From the IMG/VR virus record IMGVR_UViG_3300033993_001227, positions 1 to 28,111 of that record: a stretch of 28,111 nucleotides of DNA. One strand, 5' to 3'. The DNA is from a virus. The translations under genes and the position numbers were made by a program. Positions within the stretch are counted from its first letter, which is position 1; each line of letters starts with the position of its first letter. Positions 1-7,147 of this stretch are shown here, piece after piece. Under the pieces are notes generated by a model. The model had not been told where the DNA came from. It ran no database searches and was given only the letters and a program-made list of their open reading frames with translations.

Positions 1-2
1 TA

Positions 3-752
3 TCAACGACGACCACAACAGAACCACCAGCAGTTCCAACACCTGTTACACAGCCTCAAATATCCGAGCCAGAACCCGTTGATACTTCCGTTCCTGTAGA
101 GCCTGAACCAAACGAGACAGACACCACAGAGCCACCAGTAGAGGAAGCCATCCCAGAAACGACGCTTCCCGAAGAAACAACCACAACAGATGAAACGTAT
201 CCTGAGCCATCCCCTGACACTACAGACGAACCAGTTGAGGACACAACTCTCCCTGAAGTGGACACAACCCTGCCAGAAACCCCTGAAACACCCCTAGAAG
301 CCCCTCTAAGCGACGAAGAAGTGGATTCGCTAATAGCAGAGGCAGAAACCACAGAAGCCCTCGTAGAAGCCCTAGCCGAACTCAGCCCAGAACAGGTTGA
401 ACAGGTCATTGAATCCCTGCTCGCTGAGGAACCAACCCAAGAACAGGCAACAGCCCTCGCGTCCAGCCCCGAAGTCCTAGCCGTCATCAGCACCGAACAA
501 GCGCAAGAAATCTTTGAAGCGTTAGACGTAGCCGAACTGTCTGACACACAAACCGAAGAACTCATCGCAGCAATCGAATCCGCCTCCACCGAAATCCGTG
601 AAGAATTTGAAGACACCATTGACATCTTCGGCGAAGGCTTAGACGACTACACCCCTACTGGCTCAAACATTCCTGTAGGAGAACGCCGAACCCTGATCGC
701 TGCCACCGTAGGGTTAACCCTCGCCGCAGCAGGTACTAGAATTAGACGCTAA
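3..752 (+). CDS. Pro/Thr/Glu-rich stalk protein with C-terminal membrane anchor (5' partial)
   Basis: The reading frame is open from the left edge, so the true start lies outside the window; an internal GTG at 258 is not needed as a start. The visible 249 residues begin with about 85 residues rich in Thr, Pro, Glu and Asp (runs such as STTTTTEPP and EETTTTDE), typical of an extended cell-surface or fibre stalk. An acidic helical region follows, with repeated E-L-S-x-x-Q/E-x-x-E patterns. The tail is a hydrophobic segment (LIAATVGLTLAAAG) followed by RIRR, which looks like a C-terminal membrane anchor or sorting tail without an LPxTG motif. The stop TAA overlaps the next ATG by one base. Its place just before the lysis genes suggests the end of the late operon. 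The function is not recognised; it could be a tail-associated or host-surface protein. Confidence 0.8.
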   Translation, partial: STTTTTEPPAVPTPVTQPQISEPEPVDTSVPVEPEPNETDTTEPPVEEAIPETTLPEETTTTDETYPEPSPDTTDEPVEDTTLPEVDTTLPETPETPLEAPLSDEEVDSLIAEAETTEALVEALAELSPEQVEQVIESLLAEEPTQEQATALASSPEVLAVISTEQAQEIFEALDVAELSDTQTEELIAAIESASTEIREEFEDTIDIFGEGLDDYTPTGSNIPVGERRTLIAATVGLTLAAAGTRIRR

Positions 753-913
753 TGAGAAAACTCTTGGACTACCTAGCAGACAACGCATGGACATGGGCTG
801 GCACAGGCATGGTCCTCATCACCCTCTCAGGCCCGACACTACGACAGGCAACCCTCATAACCGGAATAGTCGTTTTGGTACACTCGTCACTAACCCTCTC
901 CAAGAAAGACTAG
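752..913 (+). CDS. Small membrane protein, holin-like candidate (53 aa)
   Basis: This short frame begins at an ATG that shares one base with the upstream stop and ends at TAG, two bases before the next ATG. The product starts MRKLLDYLAD and is mostly hydrophobic: one or two short membrane segments (about residues 15-27 and 33-46) around a TLRQ turn, with a basic SLTLSKKD tail. Its size, hydrophobicity and position directly before a second membrane protein and the endolysin fit a holin or antiholin. I infer this from context, since holins share little sequence. Confidence 0.6.
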   Translation: MRKLLDYLADNAWTWAGTGMVLITLSGPTLRQATLITGIVVLVHSSLTLSKKD

Positions 914-915
914 AC

Positions 916-1164
916 ATGGCAAAGCTTCAAAACATCATCTTCCGCATCTTCGCACTATTCGGATCATCCGCATTGGCTGCTGTAGCCGGTGGTGCTTTGA
1001 TTGGCGTAGACCTATGGAAGTCGGCAGCACTTGCTGGCATCATGGCTTGCGCCCAAGTGGTCGAGAAGTTGTTGCGTTTCAGCGTTGACGGTTCACTCAC
1101 CAAAGAAGAAATCGAACTCGCGTTTACTGGCGCGGTGAAGGCGAAGCCTGAAGTAGCCGAATAA
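916..1164 (+). CDS. Putative holin, two membrane segments (82 aa)
   Basis: The frame is open from 787, but the ATG at 916 is the sensible start because it follows the preceding gene's stop by two bases. The product begins MAKLQNIIFRIFAL. It has two hydrophobic segments (about residues 8-32 and 37-52) joined by a short GVDLWK turn, then a charged C-terminal tail with SLTKEEIE. Two membrane helices plus a charged tail are usual for small phage holins. The gene overlaps the M15 endolysin by one base (TAATG), so holin and endolysin are probably made from one message. The family cannot be fixed by eye; another small membrane protein is possible. Confidence 0.7.
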   Translation: MAKLQNIIFRIFALFGSSALAAVAGGALIGVDLWKSAALAGIMACAQVVEKLLRFSVDGSLTKEEIELAFTGAVKAKPEVAE

Positions 1165-1724
1165 TGGCTATGAAGAAAAAGGTTTCGGTCAATGATCTAC
1201 CGATCATCCCTGTTGTCCTTTGCTCATGTCTAAAGAACGCCAAACCTGGTGAACTCCCTGAGAAACTTCTTCGCAAGATTGAAGGCAAAGGCAAGTTGCA
1301 CCATTGTGCAGCAGATGCGTACGAGGCGATGGATGCGGCAGCAAACGCTGAAGGAATTGACCTTAGCCCAACAAGTCCAGCGGACACATATCGCACACTT
1401 GCGGTACAAGAGTACGGATTCTTCCAGCGATACACCACCAACGTAATTGCAGGTCAGAAGCCTCGCATCTATCAGGGCAAAGCGTGGTATTTGAAGAAAG
1501 GTATGGCGATGCTCGCTGTGCCTGGTACGTCGAAGCATAACCTCGGTATCGCCATTGATATTGCGAACGCTAACGGCCCACGTTTGGAATGGTTGAAGAA
1601 GAACGCTGTGTCGTTCGGCTTCTCATGGGAAGTAATACCAAGCGAACCGTGGCATTTGCGTTATGTCACCGGCGACAAGAAACCTCAGCGAGTCCTTGAC
1701 TGGCTTGCGAGTAAAGCAGTCTGA
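1164..1724 (+). CDS. Endolysin, M15/VanY-type D-Ala-D-Ala (or L,D) peptidase
   Basis: This 186-residue protein carries the zinc-peptidase signature of the M15 (LAS) family: S-K-H-N-L-G-I-A-I-D around H125 and D132, then E-P-W-H with H164, with E161 as the likely general base. A DTYRTLAVQ stretch near residue 75 matches the conserved substrate-side Y-R motif. M15 phage enzymes cut peptide cross-links of peptidoglycan. There is no signal peptide, so release through a holin is expected, and holin-like genes flank it. I see no separate cell-wall-binding domain; the N-terminal ~70 residues could contribute binding. The start is the ATG overlapping the previous stop. Confidence 0.9.
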   Translation: MAMKKKVSVNDLPIIPVVLCSCLKNAKPGELPEKLLRKIEGKGKLHHCAADAYEAMDAAANAEGIDLSPTSPADTYRTLAVQEYGFFQRYTTNVIAGQKPRIYQGKAWYLKKGMAMLAVPGTSKHNLGIAIDIANANGPRLEWLKKNAVSFGFSWEVIPSEPWHLRYVTGDKKPQRVLDWLASKAV

Positions 1725-1725
1725 T

Positions 1726-1938
1726 GTGGATGCTGGGATCGCTCTCGTTCTTGCTGCTGCTGTTACTGGTGCTTTTGGTCTGCTGACCGTAGTAATCCAA
1801 CGTTTCAAAGCTGAGAACCGTAAAGACCATGACACCGTTATGGCTATGTTGCGTCTAATGCGTAGGGCGCAAGACCGCACCGAAGACAAAGTGGACAAGG
1901 TTTCTGAACGTTTGACGGAACACATCACCAAGCACTAG
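1726..1938 (+). CDS. Membrane protein with coiled-coil tail, lysis-cassette member (70 aa)
   Basis: A longer frame opens at 1663 inside the endolysin gene, but a GTG at 1726, two bases past the endolysin stop at 1724, gives a sensible protein beginning MDAGIALVLAAAVTG. It has one N-terminal membrane helix (about residues 3-25) followed by a highly charged helical region (RRAQDRTEDKVDKVSERL) likely to form a coiled coil. This layout is common in small actinophage proteins next to endolysins (DUF2746-like), which are discussed as holin or spanin-like candidates. That assignment rests on architecture and location only. Confidence 0.65.
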   Translation: MDAGIALVLAAAVTGAFGLLTVVIQRFKAENRKDHDTVMAMLRLMRRAQDRTEDKVDKVSERLTEHITKH

Positions 1939-1968
1939 GGTAAGTCACCCAAAGAAAGGTGCTTGCAA

Positions 1969-2139
1969 ATGGCAAAAGGATTAACTACCGTTGAGTTAAC
2001 TTTGGTGCGTGACTGTCTCTTGAAATCTAATCCTGGGAGGGATCAAGCTGACGCACTATGGGAAGTTATCGAGAAGATAAACAAACTCATAGAGGGAGCA
2101 AGAGTTGAACAAGCCCGTAAAGCAAAGTCTGTTAAGTGA
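1969..2139 (+). CDS. Small hypothetical helical protein (56 aa)
   Basis: ATG at 1969 is preceded by AGAAAGG about nine bases upstream. The product begins MAKGLTTVEL and is predominantly helical and charged, with a short Cys-containing segment (RDCLLKSNPG). It has no recognised domain. Its 3' end overlaps the following HTH gene by 35 bases in another frame, as is common in this compact block. It could be a small regulatory or accessory protein. Confidence 0.55.
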   Translation: MAKGLTTVELTLVRDCLLKSNPGRDQADALWEVIEKINKLIEGARVEQARKAKSVK

Positions 2140-2365
2140 AATACGATCTGAAAAGGTTGTACCGTCAGGCCGCATCCCAAGAATCCAGCGTGTACTTGAA
2201 GGAATGGATGAGACAGATCGCAAAGAACTTGTCGAAGCGTTAGACGATCATCTCATTCCCGCTCCCGCAATTAGCAGGGTGTTAGAGCGACGAGGAATAG
2301 ACTTAGACGCATCTTCAATCAACAAGTACCGTCGAGGGGAATTCGCTCATGTCACTAAAGGATGA
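2105..2365 (+). CDS. Small helix-turn-helix DNA-binding protein
   Basis: The start is a TTG at 2105 supported by GAGGGAG six bases upstream; the first in-frame ATG falls around residue 34, after what looks like conserved sequence. The 86-residue product has a C-terminal helix-turn-helix-like unit: IPAPAISRVLERRGIDLDAS, then SINKYRRGEF, resembling small actinophage HTH proteins in which an I-x-x-x-x-I-A/S-R core precedes a V/I-x-R/K-x-R-R-G recognition helix. It overlaps the start of the phosphoesterase gene by 17 bases. In other actinophages, similar HTH proteins sit directly before a phosphoesterase. It may be a regulator or an architectural DNA-binding protein; the target is unknown. Confidence 0.7.
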   Translation: MNKPVKQSLLSEIRSEKVVPSGRIPRIQRVLEGMDETDRKELVEALDDHLIPAPAISRVLERRGIDLDASSINKYRRGEFAHVTKG

Positions 2366-3536
2366 ATTAGAGGAGCAATCCCAACCGCCTGAGAACCAAC
2401 GTGCATGGGCTGAAGTAACACCCGATGGTGGTGAGATTTCTACTGGTGTTCTACCTACACCAATCACATCAGACTGGACAGCAATACTTGTCGGGTTCGG
2501 TTTAGACCCAACCGTATTTGAAGTTGTTGATGACACAGTACGAATGTCTAAGTGGCAAACCTCTAAGCGTTTAGAGAACGGTGACAGAGATGTTGCATGG
2601 CTGTACTCGTATCGTGCCAGGTTCCGTCGAAAAGCAAACAGGGTTTTACCTGATGAAGATATTGAGGCGTTACGACAGAAGGTTTCCAAATGGAAGCAAC
2701 CTAAACGCCCCGCAAACAAACCATCGGATGAGCCACCATCCACGTTCGTAATCAACTGGGCTGACCTACAACTAGGTAAGTCTGCTGGCGGTGGTGTCGA
2801 AGCAACCGTCGAACGGGTGCTGGAATCATTGGAGAAAACAGTTCAACAACTCCATGACCTTCGCCGTAAAGGCAGGAACATTGAGGGTGCGGCATTAGTG
2901 AACATGGGTGATCCGTTTGAGGGTTGCGATGGGAACTATGCGAGCCAGCTCTTTACCGTTGAACTCACTCAACGTGAACAGTTACTACTCGGTGCAGACC
3001 TGTTCTCTAAAGGCATCAGCACTATCGCATCACTTGTTGATGTGTTGGATGTTGTTGGTGTGTTGTGTAACCACGGGGAGTGGACACGCCGAAATGGGAA
3101 AGCCGTAACATCAGACTCAGACAACGCTGGTGGATTCCTCATGGATGTTCTGTACCGAATCCTTGACACACAGATACCGAACCTTGAATGGACTATCCCA
3201 CACGATGAGATGGTCACAACCAAAGTGTTTTCCGATGTGAAACTTGCGTTCGCTCACGGCCATAAGATCACCGGCAAAGAAGTTGAATGGTTGAACTCAC
3301 AGTCAATAATGATTCTGCGTGAACAAGGACGCGAACCTGACCTGTGGATCACAGCACACAAACATCACTTGCAAGTCACCGATCATGGTGCATACACCCG
3401 TATCCAATGCCCGTCAATGGACGGTGGATCAAAGTGGTTTGCTGACTCTAAAGGTATTTGGTCTACCCCAGGTACGCTCACGCTGCTGGTGGGTCGCCAT
3501 GACAAACGGAACTGGTCTGATTTGGAAGTCCTATGA
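2349..3536 (+). CDS. Calcineurin-like metallophosphoesterase (Mre11/SbcD-like fold)
   Basis: The 395-residue protein contains the ordered metal-binding motifs of the metallophosphatase superfamily: WADLQLG (~residue 137, the D-x-H position with Q in place of H), GDPFEG (~188), CNHGEW (~241, the GNH-D/E motif), AHGHK (~303) and TAHKHH (~336, the G-H-x-H motif). The ~130 residues before the catalytic domain are not recognised and contain a WLYSYRARFRRK basic stretch that could contact DNA. Relatives in actinophages are usually labelled Mre11-like nuclease, but no partner SbcC/Rad50 gene is visible and the substrate could differ. It precedes a recombination cassette, consistent with DNA processing. 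Confidence 0.85.
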   Translation: MSLKDELEEQSQPPENQRAWAEVTPDGGEISTGVLPTPITSDWTAILVGFGLDPTVFEVVDDTVRMSKWQTSKRLENGDRDVAWLYSYRARFRRKANRVLPDEDIEALRQKVSKWKQPKRPANKPSDEPPSTFVINWADLQLGKSAGGGVEATVERVLESLEKTVQQLHDLRRKGRNIEGAALVNMGDPFEGCDGNYASQLFTVELTQREQLLLGADLFSKGISTIASLVDVLDVVGVLCNHGEWTRRNGKAVTSDSDNAGGFLMDVLYRILDTQIPNLEWTIPHDEMVTTKVFSDVKLAFAHGHKITGKEVEWLNSQSIMILREQGREPDLWITAHKHHLQVTDHGAYTRIQCPSMDGGSKWFADSKGIWSTPGTLTLLVGRHDKRNWSDLEVL

Positions 3537-3625
3537 CAGACGCACGTTTATGCCTATGCGTATATCGTGGGGTGATCCCTCGATCCCCTGACTGTGGAGA
3601 AAAGCCCGATGACTTTGATGAATAG
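3533..3625 (+). CDS. Possible 30-residue leader-type protein
   Basis: The ATG overlaps the phosphoesterase stop as ATGA, the coupling arrangement used repeatedly in this genome, and the frame runs to TAG at 3623-3625. The product begins MTDARLCLCVYRG. It overlaps the start of the next gene, and nothing else supports it. It could equally be a chance frame, so confidence is low. Confidence 0.25.
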   Translation: MTDARLCLCVYRGVIPRSPDCGEKPDDFDE

Positions 3626-3890
3626 AACCGTCGTTTACATCCAGTGGGCTGACACCCATCTGTCTGAAGGTGGCTGGCTGAACATGGACGAATATGAGGA
3701 CGACGGGGAATGTCTCGTAGACACCGTAGGGTTCCTAGTACCAGTCGGTGAACCAGGTTCCAAAGATAACCATGTGACCGTATGGCAAACCATTTGCAAA
3801 GAAGAAGGCATCCACGCTATACATATCCCTGTAGCGATGGTGCGCGACATGAAAGCGATTGACTTGACAGTAACCGTGTCACACCCCTAG
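3609..3890 (+). CDS. Small conserved-type phage protein, unknown function (93 aa)
   Basis: The frame opens with GTG at 3594, but ATG at 3609 has GGAG about nine bases upstream and gives MTLMNRTVVYIQW. The product is acidic (MDEYEDDGECLVDT) with a compact beta-rich pattern: VVYIQWADTH, then GFLVPVGEPGSKDNHVTVWQT, ending IPVAMVRDMKAI. Short proteins of this shape (W-x-D-x-H near the start, I-P-V-x-M-V near the end) are frequent in actinophages, where their role is not known. A probable promoter for the recombination genes lies within its last 30 bases. Confidence 0.7.
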   Translation: MTLMNRTVVYIQWADTHLSEGGWLNMDEYEDDGECLVDTVGFLVPVGEPGSKDNHVTVWQTICKEEGIHAIHIPVAMVRDMKAIDLTVTVSHP

Positions 3891-3893
3891 ATT
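3864..3893 (+). promoter_or_regulatory. Candidate sigma-70-type promoter before the recombination genes
   Basis: TTGACA at 3864-3869 is a perfect -35 match. TAGATT at 3888-3893 follows after an 18-base spacer. Transcription would start near 3900, giving a short leader that contains the strong AGGAGG ribosome site at about 3915-3920. It overlaps the end of the preceding gene. Confidence 0.5.
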
Positions 3894-3924
3894 AAAAATA
3901 CCTGCACAAACCATAGGAGGAACA

Positions 3925-4872
3925 ATGCAGAATCTATCAACTATCCCCAAGCCAACACACGGCAGCCAAGACTGGCTTAACCTACGTTGGGCAAACGAAA
4001 AAGGTGAGAAACGAATCACCGCATCAGTAGCCGCAGCAATTCATGGTGAACACAAATACACCACACCAGCTGACCTAGCGGTAGAACTATTGGCAGACAC
4101 ACCCCCTGTGCCAACAGAACAAAACGATGCGATGCGTCGAGGCACAATCCTTGAAGCCCCACTCATGGGTTGGGCAGGAGAAATCCTCAACGAAACCATC
4201 ACCGAACCATCAGAGATGTACTGCTACGAAGAAAACGGTGTACGCCTCATGTCCACAATGGATGGTCGTTCACTCACCGGCAAGTTTTATGAACTCAAAA
4301 CCTATAACAAGCGTTGGACGGGACAACTTTCCCGAACCTGGTACTGGCAAGGAGTTCAACAAGCGATATGTACTGGTAGTCACGAAATCTATTGGATCAT
4401 ATTTGACAGCGACCTGCAACTTCAGTTCCATACACAGACCGTGACCAGTGACGAGAAACAACTCCACATTGAGGCAGCCCGCAAATTCTTGGGGTTCATC
4501 GACATGGGCATGATGCCTGACATAGCTGATCCCACCTATGACAACGCCAGTACGCTCTACCCCGAAGGTTATGGAAACACAGTCGTACTCGGCCATGAGG
4601 TGTACGCGAGTTTAGAACGTTTAGCGCAGGCACGTGAGCAGAAGAAGCAGGCTGAAGCAGTCGAGGAACTTATCAAGGGTGAGTTGGCGATGCTGTTGCA
4701 GGACGCTGAGTATGGTGCGATTGACGGAACCCAGGTCGTATCGTGGAAGAACAGCAAACGCACATCGTTTGACACCAAGAAGTTTGAGGCAGAACATCCT
4801 GCGTTGGCAGAGAAGTTTAAGAAAACATCAACCTTCCGCACTATGCGGATCATCGCTAAGGAGGCGAAGTAA
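3925..4872 (+). CDS. YqaJ/lambda-exonuclease-family recombination nuclease
   Basis: The 315-residue protein has the PD-(D/E)XK core of YqaJ-type viral recombinases: GSQDWLNLRW...ITASVAAAIHG at residues 13-41, RRGTILEAPLMGWA with E77, STMDGR with D113, YELKTYNK with E123 and K125, and WQGVQQAICTG at 141-151. Family members digest one strand of double-stranded DNA ends 5' to 3' to expose single strands for annealing. The C-terminal part (~225-265) is charged and helical. An AGGAGG lies six bases before the ATG. The immediately following gene encodes an annealing-protein candidate, the usual two-component phage recombination pair. Confidence 0.88.
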   Translation: MQNLSTIPKPTHGSQDWLNLRWANEKGEKRITASVAAAIHGEHKYTTPADLAVELLADTPPVPTEQNDAMRRGTILEAPLMGWAGEILNETITEPSEMYCYEENGVRLMSTMDGRSLTGKFYELKTYNKRWTGQLSRTWYWQGVQQAICTGSHEIYWIIFDSDLQLQFHTQTVTSDEKQLHIEAARKFLGFIDMGMMPDIADPTYDNASTLYPEGYGNTVVLGHEVYASLERLAQAREQKKQAEAVEELIKGELAMLLQDAEYGAIDGTQVVSWKNSKRTSFDTKKFEAEHPALAEKFKKTSTFRTMRIIAKEAK

Positions 4873-5834
4873 TGAAACTAGAAGAAATCATCAGCAAGTA
4901 CGGCGTACCTGATCCGAAGATCGTAGGCAAACTACCTAAAGGTGGGATGCAACTTGACTTCGTAGGTCACGCTGACGTAACCAAAATGCTTATCGAGATT
5001 GACCCTGAATGGACATGGGAGCCAACCGCATTTGATGCGAACGGTCTACCGGCTTACCGTGTAGAGAACGGCATGGCACACATGGCAGGCTGGCTCACCA
5101 TCCTCGGTGTACGTCGCCTGGGTGTTGGCTCAGTCATGCACAACAAACCTGACCTACTCAAAGAGTTGATCTCAGACTTTATTCGTAATGCTGCTATGCG
5201 TTTCGGTGTATGTCTCGCGTTGTGGACTAAGCAGGAATGGGAAGATGTATCACACACCCCGTCAACTCCCGTTGCTAAGCCTGCCCCAGTAGCAAAGGTT
5301 GAACCAGCAAAGCCAAGCGATCCGCTGGTGTCGATGGACAACATCAAGCGTTTCGTGGACGCTTGCAAGGCTGCAGGACTTCACCACGAAAAGATCGCAA
5401 AGTCAGCAAAGATTGACCTCGCTGATTTGAAGGAATCACAGATGCCTGCGTTGCGTGAAGCGTTCGCTAAAGCAAAAGAGTTGGCCGCATCATTCACCGA
5501 AGAAGAACCTGAAGTGATGGATGACTTCAACCCTGCGTTCAAGACCACCGAAGAAGCAGTAGCAGCAGTTATCAACATCTTCTCTGCTGAAGAAGTGATC
5601 GCAGAATCCAAAGCCAATCATCCTGCTAACGGCTCACCACAAATCAAAGAACCTGGCGCACCGGCAACAACGAAACAGATCGGTATGTTCAGGGCTTTGG
5701 CATCAGGCAAAGGCATCGCAACTAAAGCAGAACAACTATCTATGGCATCAGACTCAACAGGTCGTGTCATCGAATCGTTGGAAGCCCTCACCAAGTCAGA
5801 GATTTCTGAACTCATCACCATCCTGAAGGCGTAA
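4872..5834 (+). CDS. Rad52/ERF-like single-strand annealing protein
   Basis: The N-terminal ~125 residues resemble the annealing proteins of many actinophages: LDFVGHADVTKMLIEIDPEWTWEP (residues 28-51), then LTILGVRRLGVGS (75-87), and SDFIRNAAMRFGVCLALW (101-118), the last being the most conserved element of this Rad52/ERF-like group. Such proteins coat single-stranded DNA and pair complementary strands. A Pro/Ala/Lys-rich linker (~125-150) and two charged helical modules follow, the last (~265-320) beginning TTKQIGMFRALASG. The gene overlaps the exonuclease stop by one base. The choice between Rad52, ERF and another SSAP clade cannot be settled by eye. Confidence 0.75.
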   Translation: MKLEEIISKYGVPDPKIVGKLPKGGMQLDFVGHADVTKMLIEIDPEWTWEPTAFDANGLPAYRVENGMAHMAGWLTILGVRRLGVGSVMHNKPDLLKELISDFIRNAAMRFGVCLALWTKQEWEDVSHTPSTPVAKPAPVAKVEPAKPSDPLVSMDNIKRFVDACKAAGLHHEKIAKSAKIDLADLKESQMPALREAFAKAKELAASFTEEEPEVMDDFNPAFKTTEEAVAAVINIFSAEEVIAESKANHPANGSPQIKEPGAPATTKQIGMFRALASGKGIATKAEQLSMASDSTGRVIESLEALTKSEISELITILKA

Positions 5835-6295
5835 TGCCAGTAGAACAAAACAGGAAGGATTACTGTGAGGGAAACAGAGACAAATGTACGGTTGATGGAT
5901 GCCCCAAGTTCGGAACTTTGGGACGTGAAGCTCGTGACGGTAAGCGACGGGTCAAAGGATGTAACGATCCTGTTGCTCGCGGAAAGCGGTCACGAACTAA
6001 AGGTGATAGCAAAGCTCGACGTGCTAGGAAGAAGTTGGGTCTTAGTGCGACAGGTAATGCAGGCACTCGCCATGAAGAACATTGGGGTGGCTTCTTTCGT
6101 GTCGAAGTCAAAGCGGGCGCGCAGGTGGGTCCAATCGCTACTCGTTTCAACCAGGCTCGTTTACAATCTGAAGCATCAAAGTCGTTGGGTGACATACGAC
6201 CTTTCGCGATGATTGCTATGCCTGATGGCAGTAGTGACGGTATCGTGTTAATGACATTGGATGAGTTTGCGGAACTGGTTTCCCTTATCTCATAA
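5834..6295 (+). CDS. Putative PD-(D/E)XK-like nuclease or Holliday junction resolvase
   Basis: The start ATG overlaps the previous stop by one base. The 153-residue product has an N-terminal cysteine cluster (C11, C18, C23, C43) that could bind zinc, a strongly basic segment (ARGKRSRTKGDSKARRARKK, 48-67), and a C-terminal half with GTRHEEHWGGFFRVEVKAG (E82, then E91-V-K93) and QSE at 111-113. The E...ExK...Q order is that of restriction-like nuclease folds, including some phage junction resolvases. This is a motif-level inference. Its place third in the recombination operon agrees with a DNA-joint-processing role. Confidence 0.55.
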   Translation: MPVEQNRKDYCEGNRDKCTVDGCPKFGTLGREARDGKRRVKGCNDPVARGKRSRTKGDSKARRARKKLGLSATGNAGTRHEEHWGGFFRVEVKAGAQVGPIATRFNQARLQSEASKSLGDIRPFAMIAMPDGSSDGIVLMTLDEFAELVSLIS

Positions 6296-6329
6296 GCATT
6301 ACCTAAAATTTGCTAGTCTTGGAGGACCG

Positions 6330-6824
6330 ATGAGATCACTTGTACGGCTATTTGCCGTTGCTCTAGTAGGGACGATTACCTTCGGCAGTATGGTTCATGC
6401 TGCTGAAGCCCCTGCCAACCCTGCGAACCCGTCAGTATCGTCTCTCTCAGAGGCTTACAGAGCGTCTGACAAGGTTCTGGTACTGCCTGTCGAGGTGGTT
6501 CCGGAGGGTGTTCCGGCAGACAAAACGAAGCGTTGCCCCCAATGGGAAGATGAGTTCGCAGAGTTCGGGCTACCCGTCCAAACGTTCTCATACATCGCAT
6601 ACAGGGAAAGCCGATGCAACCCGCTGGCTCACAACAAAACCCTGAACCGTAACGGCTCACAAGATAGGGGCTTGGTCCAGATAAATAGTGGGTGGGTCAC
6701 GGTCACGGCTAAAGAATGTGCTTCACAAAGAGGCGATCTGTCGGTACTGTTTAACGTACGGTGCAACCTTGCGGTAGCCCGATACTTATACAGGAACGGC
6801 GGGCTAAGGCATTGGAATCTATAG
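6330..6824 (+). CDS. Secreted lysozyme/soluble lytic transglycosylase-like protein
   Basis: The frame is open further upstream, but the ATG at 6330 has GGAGG four bases before it and starts a clear signal peptide: MRSLVRLFAVALVGTITFGS with a likely cleavage after VHA (~residue 24). The mature part carries a lysozyme-like core: YIAYRESRCNPLAHN with E93 as the likely catalytic Glu, DRGLVQINSGW (112-122) and NLAVARYLYRNGG (146-158). Four cysteines (69, 96, 130, 145) could form two disulfides, fitting export. It lies away from the M15 endolysin, within replication genes. It may act from outside the membrane, or it may be a virion-associated wall hydrolase; its expression timing is unknown. Confidence 0.8.
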   Translation: MRSLVRLFAVALVGTITFGSMVHAAEAPANPANPSVSSLSEAYRASDKVLVLPVEVVPEGVPADKTKRCPQWEDEFAEFGLPVQTFSYIAYRESRCNPLAHNKTLNRNGSQDRGLVQINSGWVTVTAKECASQRGDLSVLFNVRCNLAVARYLYRNGGLRHWNL

Positions 6825-6856
6825 ACGAATATCAAGACGACAACGAGGGAGAAGAA

Positions 6857-7147
6857 ATGTCGGCAGCCGAAGATTATTACAGCCTGGTAAACAACCAATT
6901 CGGTTTCACCGAGCAAGCAGCGTGTCGAGGAGCAGGCCCAGACCTGTTCTTTCTGAACGAGGAAGAAAAAGCAATCAACATTATGAAGCTTGCTGAGGCA
7001 CGAACTGTTTGTTTCACTTGCAAGGTACAAAAAGAATGTCTTGACTTTGCTGTGGAGAACAATATAAAGTCAGGTATCTGGGCAGGAACAACACCACTAC
7101 AGAGGAAGGCGTTACGACGTGAGCATAGAAACACCAATAGAGTTTGA
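6857..7147 (+). CDS. WhiB-family iron-sulfur transcriptional regulator
   Basis: ATG at 6857 is preceded by GAGGGAGAAGAA; the open frame extends upstream to 6761, but that extension overlaps the lysozyme-like gene. The 96-residue product has the four WhiB cysteines C23, C52, C55 and C61 (pattern C...C-x2-C-x5-C) that hold a 4Fe-4S cluster, followed by the family's GIWAGT turn (73-78) and a basic tail (RKALRREHRNTNR) for DNA contact. WhiB proteins bind the primary sigma factor and redirect transcription; phage copies are known to interfere with host WhiB regulation. The presence of this family is the best host indicator in the window. Confidence 0.92.
   Translation: MSAAEDYYSLVNNQFGFTEQAACRGAGPDLFFLNEEEKAINIMKLAEARTVCFTCKVQKECLDFAVENNIKSGIWAGTTPLQRKALRREHRNTNRV

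Noticed and set aside
56-625. Long minus-strand frame opposite the stalk protein
   Set aside because: It is a Ser/Val-rich mirror of the Thr/Pro/Glu repeats. The plus-strand frame has natural overlap with the next gene.
1724-1786. Short frame from the ATG at 1724 (very hydrophobic, about 20 residues)
   Set aside because: It overlaps the endolysin stop in ATGA style but ends after 20 codons. The GTG frame at 1726 continues into a charged helix and is the better gene.
6285-6325. Promoter before the secreted lysozyme-like gene (TAAAAT or TAGTCT as -10)
   Set aside because: No -35 match is present at 16-18 bases for either box, so I did not list it as a feature.
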